The notes under the pieces: generated by a model
What the model was told of the DNA's origin: nothing
The model's input: only the letters and a program-made list of their open reading frames with translations
Database searches by the model: none
Part shown: positions 6,764 through 14,153 of the stretch, in pieces
How positions within the stretch are numbered: position 1 is the first letter of the stretch
Layout of the letters: each line of letters begins with the position of its first letter
Virus record (IMG/VR): IMGVR_UViG_3300032285_001705
Span: 1 to 44,026 of that record
Direction: 5' to 3' (one strand)
DNA: 44,026 nt
Origin: a virus
Program-made: the position numbers and the translations under genes

Positions 6764-8408
6764 GTTTTACTTCTTCTTCAAGAGCATCAAGTTTATTAAT
6801 TTCATCATCAGTGAATTCTTCACTGTGCGTTGATTGTACAGGAGTAGTATCCACTTCGTCAAATAAACTGGCAAACATTGTACTTGAGTTAACCGTTTTC
6901 TTACCAGTAGCACCTCGAGTACCGATAATGCTCATCCAGAATCGGCTGTACTCTTCGACAACGGCATCTGCAATAGCTCGATCACTGGTAGCAAAAATTG
7001 CTTCAACAATGTCTTTGAAGAACAATCGATCAAATCTTTCTTCAACTAGCATGTTTGGACATTTACCAGCATCATATTGACGATTGGCTTCTTGTACAGC
7101 ATTGACGTGCATCCAAACATTATGACCCATCATGATAGCATAGGTAAACGAATCCCAACTTGTACGACCTACCTTGCCAATCTTATTTTGATCTGGCATA
7201 ACAGACCAATGTGCTGGATTATATGGATCTGGATCTGCAATGCCTGGCAATGCTGTACCGGCACCGTAGATACAAATTTCTTTCATGGTAACTTGATCAA
7301 TAATTGGACTTGATTCAAAATTACTAAAAATTTTATCTTGTACTACAGCGTCTTTAAAGAGTCTTGTGTCTGTTGCGTATTTCTTGTCGTCTGCAGAAGC
7401 CTGCATACGGTAGACCCACTTTTGTCTGTCGTCGGTTTCTGTTTGTATGTAGATTTGTCCATTCGCCGTTGCGAGGAAGGGACTTGCGCAATCAAAAGAG
7501 ATGGTAAATTGTTCATTATGATATTTCCTTACAGCTCGTTGTATGTCAGTTAATAACACAGCCCACTCTAACTTAGAGGTGCCTAAGAAGTGCATCCAGT
7601 CCTGATGTCCTTTTTCGAGAAGACCATCAAATCTCAATGACACTAATCTCTTTAGTACAAGATGGATATCACACATGTTCTGTCCACCCATACCCCAACC
7701 ATTAAATGCACGATCACCGTATTGTTTTGGGTCACAATACTTTTTCATACGTTGATACCAATCTTCAGCATCAGTGTGATTTTCGCCTTGGAGAACGTTT
7801 AAAAACTTACAGTTACCGTTACGATTATTAACGAAGTAATCATTATTGATATATGTGCCTTGCACAGCTTCGGCATATGAACTAATTTTAGTAGCCGCAA
7901 CACCACTTGGACTACGAGCTACCCACGCTGGAATATCAAGGCCCATGCCGTAATCCATAAGCGTGTCCATCCAAGTAAGAACCTGTTTACGTTTCTTCAT
8001 AGCTTGCGGACAATTAGGATCTTTCCAATCAGCAGGCCAAACACCTTTACCGATCTGGAATCCACCTGAATCACCTAGCACCCAACTTGTTCCTCTATTT
8101 CGATTGCGGAACATGTCTTCACTTTCGTCTTGCTTGTTCAAATCTAAGTTAGCATGACCTGCAGAGTATAAGCAATGATCATAATAGAACATGCCCTTGT
8201 CTGGATCTAGATAATTTAAACCTTCAACGCCGTTGTAGAAACTTGCAGGAATACGTGCAGGATCAACATAGTTACTGTAACGCTGTTTGCCTATGAACGT
8301 ACTGTAAAAACCAGATGTGGCAGGCAAAAAGTATGCGTAGTCGTTTTGTGTTGCTGTTAAATTTTTATTCAATTTTGCCCCATTTAATTTTAAGCCAAAT
8401 TCGTTCAT
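6750..8408 (-). CDS. dpdA: tRNA-guanine transglycosylase superfamily protein, DpdA-like
   Basis: 552 residues. Hallmarks of the TGT fold are visible in order: DSGGFQ with Asp113 (general base in TGT), GLDIP with Asp158, NVLQG (204-208, like TGT 'iVQG'), GWGMGG (237-242), and FDCASP with Asp306 in the position of the nucleophile. No C-x-C-x2-C zinc cluster is apparent. Phage DpdA proteins exchange guanine in DNA for a 7-deazaguanine. That role is inferred here from the absence of a reason for a phage to carry tRNA TGT and from FolE-like and QueD-like neighbours. ATG 8408 has no ribosome site; TTG at 8372, with GGGG five bases upstream, is an alternative giving an N-terminus NKNLTATQNDYAYF. Confidence 0.72.
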   Translation of the reverse strand: MNEFGLKLNGAKLNKNLTATQNDYAYFLPATSGFYSTFIGKQRYSNYVDPARIPASFYNGVEGLNYLDPDKGMFYYDHCLYSAGHANLDLNKQDESEDMFRNRNRGTSWVLGDSGGFQIGKGVWPADWKDPNCPQAMKKRKQVLTWMDTLMDYGMGLDIPAWVARSPSGVAATKISSYAEAVQGTYINNDYFVNNRNGNCKFLNVLQGENHTDAEDWYQRMKKYCDPKQYGDRAFNGWGMGGQNMCDIHLVLKRLVSLRFDGLLEKGHQDWMHFLGTSKLEWAVLLTDIQRAVRKYHNEQFTISFDCASPFLATANGQIYIQTETDDRQKWVYRMQASADDKKYATDTRLFKDAVVQDKIFSNFESSPIIDQVTMKEICIYGAGTALPGIADPDPYNPAHWSVMPDQNKIGKVGRTSWDSFTYAIMMGHNVWMHVNAVQEANRQYDAGKCPNMLVEERFDRLFFKDIVEAIFATSDRAIADAVVEEYSRFWMSIIGTRGATGKKTVNSSTMFASLFDEVDTTPVQSTHSEEFTDDEINKLDALEEEVKHDIT

Positions 8409-8568
8409 GTATGTAATAATCGATACTTAAAAGAATATGTAGTACTGTAGCAAATCCAGTAGCACTACCTAAATCAGCAGTAAACAAATATGTCCAAAGA
8501 ATAGTAAATACCCATGCCGTTAGGCGATAGGTGATCATTCTTACTACAGTTCTTTTATGTGTTTCCAT
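8365..8568 (-). CDS. DUF2061-family small membrane protein
   Basis: 67 residues. The pattern RMITYRLTAWVFTILWTYLF, second hydrophobic segment, then HERIWLKIKWG at the end is that of DUF2061 proteins ('tyR..a...T', 'HErlW.ki.wG'), which are two-pass membrane proteins of unknown role found in bacteria and many phages. Its start overlaps the clamp stop (TAATG) and its end overlaps dpdA, so it is translated between the two. Confidence 0.8.
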   Translation of the reverse strand: METHKRTVVRMITYRLTAWVFTILWTYLFTADLGSATGFATVLHILLSIDYYIHERIWLKIKWGKIE

Positions 8569-9299
8569 TACTTGCTCTGTGCTGGTAAAATATAATCGTA
8601 TACAGTAAGACCGCTGTCAACAGTGATGTTTAATGCTCCTGCATCTGCAATACGCATGGTAATGTCACCTGGCAAGTTTAAAATGCTTTGCACTTGGTTA
8701 ACAGGCCATGACCAAGATTGTTTTAGTTTACCTGAAATACCGCTTTGGAATGTAAATGATCCTGCGTGTGTACTTGCATCACCAAAACTAAACACTAGAT
8801 CAGAACCATCTGTGCTGACTTGGAATGTGGTTTCTTCTGTATGTGCCGCGGCTTGGAATTTTAAACGCTGGATACTTGCTACAGCTGGGGTAAATTCAAT
8901 ATCCCACTTTGCGCCTTTGAATTTAACAGCCTTTAATTTTTCATTAATAATTTCGCTATTCATAAAACGATAGTCGTTTTCAAAGTCGCCAGCGGAATTT
9001 TGGAAATGTAATCCTGTAGGAATAGTTTCTCCGTTGCGTTCAGCAGTAACCACGCTGATCTTTGCGTTCTCTTTATATTCTGGACACTTTAAATGCAGGT
9101 CTAGTTTATTTAGGTTTGGCATACCAAATACACCTTCAAAATTATCTACTGGTGTGTGTGTTTTTGCATTAAGGATAACTGAGCGATCTTCAGCCATTGA
9201 CTCAATTGCAGTTTCTTTATCAGTAGCACTTACTTTAACCAATGGCAAAAAGCCGAGGCTGTGTGTATGTGATACTAGGTCTTGTAAAAAGTCTTTCAT
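8568..9299 (-). CDS. 45: sliding clamp, DNA polymerase processivity factor (gp45-like)
   Basis: 243 residues from ATG 9299, chosen because GGAG sits six bases upstream. An ATG at 9311 lies only a few bases after the -10 and would be almost leaderless. The protein has the length and two-domain beta-rich character of T4 gp45 (228 residues), and its C-terminus, VDSGLTVYDYILPAQSK, matches the hydrophobic end of the family. It forms a trimeric ring that tethers gp43 (10118-12784) and is loaded by gp44 (34113-35030). It has a near-consensus promoter at 9320-9347. In T4 the clamp also couples late transcription to replication. Confidence 0.85.
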   Translation of the reverse strand: MKDFLQDLVSHTHSLGFLPLVKVSATDKETAIESMAEDRSVILNAKTHTPVDNFEGVFGMPNLNKLDLHLKCPEYKENAKISVVTAERNGETIPTGLHFQNSAGDFENDYRFMNSEIINEKLKAVKFKGAKWDIEFTPAVASIQRLKFQAAAHTEETTFQVSTDGSDLVFSFGDASTHAGSFTFQSGISGKLKQSWSWPVNQVQSILNLPGDITMRIADAGALNITVDSGLTVYDYILPAQSK

Positions 9300-9319
9300 A
9301 AGGTTCTCCATGTTTATTG

Positions 9320-9347
9320 ATTATACTTTAGTTTTGTTGATTGTCAA
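9320..9347 (-). promoter_or_regulatory. strong sigma70-type promoter for the clamp operon
   Basis: On the minus strand TTGACA (9347-9342) is followed by a 16-base spacer and TATAAT (9325-9320). Both hexamers are perfect consensus. The -35 is inside the coding end of the upstream dehydrogenase-like gene. Transcription would start about 10 bases before the ribosome site of the clamp gene and probably reads on through DUF2061 and dpdA. Confidence 0.8.
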
Positions 9348-10116
9348 CATCTTTTCTCACCGTTTTATTGTAATCAATCGCTGAATCCAATACAGTAATA
9401 GGTTTATTTAGGCCATAGGCATATTTTCTAAATGCTTTTGTATCCTTTGGAAAGCATGCACCACCAAATCCTCGTTCACCATCCGGCCCGGGAACTAACA
9501 TATGACTATTACCAATTCGTGTATCGTGTGTCAGTACTTGCCTAATCAGCCTGTAGTCACATCCATTGGCTTGACACATGTCATATATTTGATTAAAAAA
9601 TGCAACTTTGGTTGCTAGGAATGAATTAGCAGTATATTTTATCATACTAGCTTCAGCCATTGAGCAATTAAAATAGATATTACATTTAGTTAATACTGTA
9701 GAAAACAGATCTTGCCAAAATCCTTCAGGATCCTCTCCACCGATTACCATGTGTTTCTGGTTGGCAAAGTCTTCGTCAGCAGATACTTGTCTTAAAAATT
9801 CAGGACTGTAGCAAATACTGTGATCTTTATAGATAGTTTCCAATGCTTCTATAACTGGAGGAGTCATAGTACTCTTGATCAGCACGGGAATATGTATAGG
9901 CACTTGATCTAGTACATTACAAATTTGTGTAGAATCGCAAACACCACTGGGTAAACTAGGTGTTCCAACACAGATAATAATGCCATCAGCTAGTGGGAAG
10001 TGCTGTATTTCGGCACTAGTATACTTTGGATCTACTATATGTATATTGTGTTTTGATTTCAGTGTATTGGCTACTGCTTTGCCTACAAAGCCATAGCCTG
10101 CAATAATTATATTCAT
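9328..10116 (-). CDS. UDP-glucose/GDP-mannose dehydrogenase-like protein, two-domain form
   Basis: 262 residues from ATG 10116, one base after the polymerase stop; a TTG 12 bases upstream is less likely. The Rossmann motif GYGFVG is at residues 7-12, then CVGTPS, YSPEFLR, and GFGGACFPKDTKAF with the catalytic Cys at about residue 221. Full-length UDP-glucose 6-dehydrogenases have about 400-450 residues; here the C-terminal UDP-binding domain is missing, so the substrate and even activity are uncertain. It lies between DNA polymerase and the clamp. A role in making a uronic sugar for DNA, virion or host-surface glycosylation with the enzyme at 3705-4799 is possible. Confidence 0.82.
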   Translation of the reverse strand: MNIIIAGYGFVGKAVANTLKSKHNIHIVDPKYTSAEIQHFPLADGIIICVGTPSLPSGVCDSTQICNVLDQVPIHIPVLIKSTMTPPVIEALETIYKDHSICYSPEFLRQVSADEDFANQKHMVIGGEDPEGFWQDLFSTVLTKCNIYFNCSMAEASMIKYTANSFLATKVAFFNQIYDMCQANGCDYRLIRQVLTHDTRIGNSHMLVPGPDGERGFGGACFPKDTKAFRKYAYGLNKPITVLDSAIDYNKTVRKDVDNQQN

Positions 10117-10117
10117 A

Positions 10118-12784
10118 TTAAAACTCAAATAAACTGTTAAAGGTATTTTTTTCTTCTGTACTAGTAATGTCCCATTTCAGTACGCCGATTAGGTTATCTA
10201 ACTTGTTATCGATGATAGTCTGTTCCATTTCAGCATGATCAAAAGGTAAGTCCTTAAACCACTGTGGTAAACGTAGTTCGTCTACTGGATATGCGACACT
10301 GGTAAAGCCTAACGGATTAGGTTTGAGTTTACACACAATGACTTTAGCACCGTCTGTGATATTCATAGAATACTTGTCGCCATACATGCGCTTGAGTGTG
10401 TTCCAGTTAATACTAGCACGTACATGCCCTGGCATATTTGTTTTGCCTTGTTTCTTTTCTTTGGCTTCGTATTCTGTAATGTTATTGGCACGTTTAGGCG
10501 AACCTTTTTCCCAACCTGGACGAGCTTTGAACTTGATACGGAATTCACTAATCATATCTAAGACTTCTTGCTCTTGCTTGCCCATTAGAACCATTTCAAG
10601 GACATCACTTAAAAAGTTTTGAATGAATTCTGGAGTATCACTACGCTTCAGATCCAAGCCCATGGCCTTGATCTTACCAGACTTGCCCTCGATGTCGGTA
10701 CGCTTGCCTTCTTTATCATAGTAAAGAACAGCATAACGTTTCTTAGTAATAAACAAACTCTTACTGCCGACAATCTCACGTCCTGCTTTGATAACTTCAC
10801 CGCGTGATTTAGGCACATGGAATGTGTCTAACATAAACTGCGGGAATGTTTGATTTACTTCCTCGCCAATTTGATCATACAGTTGTATAACAGTTTCTTT
10901 AGTCCAGGGGATAGTACCGTTGTCGATTTCTTTTCTTAGTGTTTTGTAAGCTGAAAAATAACATGAGTCTGTATCACCGTAGATAACCGCTTTACCTATA
11001 TGATCGTATTCTCCAGTAATGATCTCATTAACTTTGGAAGCCATGTGCTTGGCAATCTGACGCCCAGTAAGAGTTGTAGATTGGCCGATGCGCTTATCAA
11101 AAAAGCGACAGCCGCTATTAAGAATGGCACCATAGAGTGAATTAAGGTTAATCTTCTTGACCAATTGTCGTTTATCCCAATACTCTTCTTCAATTTTGTT
11201 ACCAGCATTGATAGCCTCCTTTAGTTTGGCCTGCATCTCTTTACGTTCTGCATACCAACGTTTTAGTAGCCCCGGAATAATACCTTCATTTTCATGACTA
11301 AAGATAGTACCATTTGCTGAAAGCATCCAAGGCTGATTGCTTTCGAATATTAGTCTATATACTTCTGCGGCACTTAGTACATCGCTATCGCCATTCTCCC
11401 AGTCGATAGTAATGTCAGTGCCAATCTCTTGATTCATAACAGCTTCATATTCGTCGGTACCAAACTTACCTTCCCATGCCGCCGCAAATGATTTACCTTT
11501 GGCCATGAGATTTTCGATATACTCATCTGTTTTAGTTGGGCGTAGTTGTCCTACAATAGTTTCCGGACCCATATTCAGCGCACGAATCGCCGACGGATAC
11601 AGACTGTTAATATCTAATGATCCAACCCAATCTTGTAATCCTTCTTTAGGATAAGCAACATACGCACCAGCGGCCGCAGTATCCTCTCGCTCATCCATCT
11701 TAGTACGATTGGGTACAACAAATCCTCTACGATGGGCTTCGTTAATAATGGCCTGTTCGGTTACAGCCACGGCACCCATTGTTGTTTGTAGTAGTACAGT
11801 ACATTCATGCGCTAGGGTATTGGCAAGATCTAAGAATTTAAGTTTTTTATCTAGATCATCCAACAGTTGACAGTCATTGATGTTGTATTCAACAAATGTA
11901 CGGAAGTCATTGTTGTACAGTTGATCTAGTGTGCCTTCGTATTGTGTTTTACGCTGACCTAATTCATATTCAGCAATAGCATCCAGTCGATAACTATGAC
12001 GTTCTTCATAGGTATACTTGCGATATAGTTCTAGACTATCTAAATGCACACGACCGATAAAGTCATAGGTTACTGACTGTCGTCCAAATTTTTCATATTC
12101 TCTGCGTTTAGGAAATTGGTTGAACAAACAAAAACGTCTAGTATCTTCTTTGCTAAGTGTCTTGGTAACACGATTGACAGTATAAGGGATATCAAAGCCC
12201 TCACTGTTCCAGCCAGTTAAGATATCTGCATCTTTGATTAGATCTAAAAATACATCTAACATTTCTGCTTCAGATTCATATAACATTACATTACTAAAAT
12301 CTTTAACAGCTTCTTTGGCCTGTTCCATAGTTAACGTCTTTGGAGGAATAGCCAAACAGATCATAGTATCTAGCCACTGTAGTTTAACTGCAATGGCAGT
12401 AATTGGCATGAACGCATCATCCGGGCTTGCATAGCCACGTTCTGGGTCGAAGTCGACCTCAATATCGAAAAATGCTACATTTAGTTTCGGAGCATCTTGA
12501 TTTAAGTAATGTTCACTTAAGGTTACAAATATGGGATTGATATCACTTTCGTAAAGTTGACGACCGCTGTTGATGGCCATTTCTTTACGCAGTTCTTTTG
12601 TGTTTTTACATACAATACGGCTTACGGGATCACCGTAGATTGATTGATGTTTGCCCTTGGGGTCTTTGACGTAAAACGTGTGCTTGACAGGAATGTCACG
12701 GAACTCACGTTCACCTTTTTTATTGCGTTCGACAATCTTGATGATATCATTATCACGGTCGAACCATGCGTCTACATAACTCAT
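10118..12784 (-). CDS. 43: family B DNA polymerase (gp43-like)
   Basis: 888 residues from ATG 12784, which has AGGAGA seven bases upstream; the in-frame ATG at 12814 has no such site. T4 gp43 has 898. The 3'-5' exonuclease motif FFDIEVD is at about residue 105. The polymerase motifs SLDINSLYPSAI (motif A), KKINLNSLYGA (motif B) and YGDTDS (motif C) are intact, so it should be an active proofreading replicase. It works with the clamp (8568-9299) and clamp loader (34113-35030). The next gene follows after one base. A short inverted repeat (TGATCA, 8 bases, TGATCA) lies in its leader near 12825-12845. Confidence 0.96.
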   Translation of the reverse strand: MSYVDAWFDRDNDIIKIVERNKKGEREFRDIPVKHTFYVKDPKGKHQSIYGDPVSRIVCKNTKELRKEMAINSGRQLYESDINPIFVTLSEHYLNQDAPKLNVAFFDIEVDFDPERGYASPDDAFMPITAIAVKLQWLDTMICLAIPPKTLTMEQAKEAVKDFSNVMLYESEAEMLDVFLDLIKDADILTGWNSEGFDIPYTVNRVTKTLSKEDTRRFCLFNQFPKRREYEKFGRQSVTYDFIGRVHLDSLELYRKYTYEERHSYRLDAIAEYELGQRKTQYEGTLDQLYNNDFRTFVEYNINDCQLLDDLDKKLKFLDLANTLAHECTVLLQTTMGAVAVTEQAIINEAHRRGFVVPNRTKMDEREDTAAAGAYVAYPKEGLQDWVGSLDINSLYPSAIRALNMGPETIVGQLRPTKTDEYIENLMAKGKSFAAAWEGKFGTDEYEAVMNQEIGTDITIDWENGDSDVLSAAEVYRLIFESNQPWMLSANGTIFSHENEGIIPGLLKRWYAERKEMQAKLKEAINAGNKIEEEYWDKRQLVKKINLNSLYGAILNSGCRFFDKRIGQSTTLTGRQIAKHMASKVNEIITGEYDHIGKAVIYGDTDSCYFSAYKTLRKEIDNGTIPWTKETVIQLYDQIGEEVNQTFPQFMLDTFHVPKSRGEVIKAGREIVGSKSLFITKKRYAVLYYDKEGKRTDIEGKSGKIKAMGLDLKRSDTPEFIQNFLSDVLEMVLMGKQEQEVLDMISEFRIKFKARPGWEKGSPKRANNITEYEAKEKKQGKTNMPGHVRASINWNTLKRMYGDKYSMNITDGAKVIVCKLKPNPLGFTSVAYPVDELRLPQWFKDLPFDHAEMEQTIIDNKLDNLIGVLKWDITSTEEKNTFNSLFEF

Positions 12785-12859
12785 TTTTTCTCCTATGCAA
12801 TTTCTGGCTTGCAAATACCTCTATGATCACTTGTGGCTGATCAAACCTTAACGTATTAT

Positions 12860-13792
12860 TTAGTAGCCTTTGAATACAGTAGGCCACCAAGCTGGATCAT
12901 TCGGCCACCACCAATCTTGACTAATAGTCGGCTGATTTATGTTCTTCCAAAATACATCTAAACTATTATAATGTTTTTCTCTGAATTTTTCAAGACTTTC
13001 GCACCATAATTTTTGCTCAATGGGCGGATCTCCAAGTCCTAATTTTGGTCTTAAGTACGTATTAAGCCAGGTTACATTATGTTCTGGGCTTGGATGCATT
13101 TCTCGAGTTTTAGCGAATCTTTTAAAATCAAAAAATTCTTGGAATGGGATATTTGATTCCTGTGCATGTAACGCTAATGGTTTAAGCCACTTGTCTGATC
13201 TATCATCCCAGATGGCCTTAAGATAAGGTTTATATTCTGGAATATTTTCTTCAATTGACAACTGTCTTACTTCGTCTGGCGGTTTTTCTAAACTACCGTT
13301 GATGTCGTCTAAATCAGTTGATAGTTTCTGCCAATCACCGATGCTGGTCATATACCAAGTGCAACCTGTATTCTCTAAAAGATTTTGGGTTAGCAAAATG
13401 TGGTTAAGACAATGCATGACATAAGATGGTTCGTAAAAGAACTGTCGTTGCCATTTAGCATTATAGGATCCTCTGTTTATTTGACTAAAAATACTACCAC
13501 CGGTTTTCCAATTAAGTGTATTGTTAGTACCTTCAGGAGTCCAGTCTGGATTATGATAGTCGTGTCGTAAATGAGTAGTCCACTGTACTATGACAATGTC
13601 ATCAGGGGTAAATTTATTATAGGCGTGACATTCTGCCACACGTTCTGCAATAGCCCGACAACCTATGCCAGGCATCCCCCAATTTTCAACATAATCAAAA
13701 TCAAGATTTAATAGATCAGCCCATGACGGTCCACTGCAATAGGCAGTATAGCTACAACCAAAAGCAAATACTCTTCTTTTGTCTTTGGACAT
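12860..13792 (-). CDS. SGNH/GDSL hydrolase-like protein
   Basis: 310 residues. The N-terminal FAFGCSYT puts Ser14 in the block-I position of SGNH hydrolases (usually FGDS). NWGMPGIG (37-44) matches block II, IVQWTTH the third block, and MHPSPEHN (232-239) the block-V D/P-x-x-H. Such enzymes are serine esterases or acyl hydrolases, often acting on sugars. The rest is tryptophan-rich, ending DWWWPNDPAWWP. Phage proteins of this type are known but mostly untested. It begins right after the dsbA stop (TAAATG) with no clear ribosome site, so it probably depends on dsbA translation. Confidence 0.65.
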   Translation of the reverse strand: MSKDKRRVFAFGCSYTAYCSGPSWADLLNLDFDYVENWGMPGIGCRAIAERVAECHAYNKFTPDDIVIVQWTTHLRHDYHNPDWTPEGTNNTLNWKTGGSIFSQINRGSYNAKWQRQFFYEPSYVMHCLNHILLTQNLLENTGCTWYMTSIGDWQKLSTDLDDINGSLEKPPDEVRQLSIEENIPEYKPYLKAIWDDRSDKWLKPLALHAQESNIPFQEFFDFKRFAKTREMHPSPEHNVTWLNTYLRPKLGLGDPPIEQKLWCESLEKFREKHYNSLDVFWKNINQPTISQDWWWPNDPAWWPTVFKGY

Positions 13793-14050
13793 TTAGATTC
13801 GTTTTGTAATATCTAGGATAGCTTCGATTTCTTCCCAGTCTTCATTGTACTGGCTCCAGTCACCTTTATGAGCAATTTTAATTGCTTTATTAATAACACT
13901 GGGTTTGATTTGTAATTCTTCTGCAACTGCCTTGACAGTTTCTTTTAAGCCTTCTTGTAAGTCTTCTACTTCGCGAAGTACTGTTGAGCCTTCGTTAATT
14001 AATCTTTCGAGTTTTGCCTTTTCTTCGGCACCGTATGAACGACCAGCCAT
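13793..14050 (-). CDS. dsbA: dsDNA-binding protein, T4 DsbA-like
   Basis: 85 residues, near the 89 of T4 DsbA. The central KAVAEELQIKPSVINKAIKI, then HKGD, lines up with the T4 stretch 'rAKDELGVdgkmfNrLlaLYHK'. DsbA binds double-stranded DNA and aids late transcription in T4. The N-terminal half is helical and acidic. AAAGGAGAAG precedes the start. It is the first gene of the unit dsbA, SGNH-like, gp43, dehydrogenase, and has a clear promoter (14075-14103). Confidence 0.75.
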   Translation of the reverse strand: MAGRSYGAEEKAKLERLINEGSTVLREVEDLQEGLKETVKAVAEELQIKPSVINKAIKIAHKGDWSQYNEDWEEIEAILDITKRI

Positions 14051-14074
14051 ATGCTTCTCCTTTAAACAACTATA

Positions 14075-14103
14075 AGTATACAGTAATTATCGTGCTAGGT
14101 CAA
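14075..14103 (-). promoter_or_regulatory. sigma70-type promoter for dsbA and DNA polymerase
   Basis: Minus strand: TTGACC (14103-14098), 17 bases, TATACT (14080-14075). It sits about 20 bases past the terminator of the virion block, so it restarts transcription for the replication unit. The -10 context (ACTGTATACTTA) is shared with the folE promoter. Confidence 0.7.
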
Positions 14104-14122
14104 CCTTTAAGAAATTTTAGTC

Positions 14123-14152
14123 AAAAAAAATGGCGGACTAAATCCGCCATTT
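14123..14152 (-). terminator. rho-independent terminator of the virion block
   Basis: Minus strand: a 10-bp perfect stem AAATGGCGGA / TCCGCCATTT with a five-base loop, followed by a run of T (eight in all counting the end of the stem). It lies immediately after the stop codon of 14154-16466 and closes the unit that starts near 24010. Confidence 0.9.
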
Positions 14153-14153
14153 A

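Noticed and set aside
12857-12864. ACTAAATA octamer upstream of the DNA polymerase gene as a late promoter
   Set aside because: It is 73 bases from the start, overlaps a stop codon (TAA then ATA), and the polymerase is expected to be early or middle; likely chance in AT-rich DNA.
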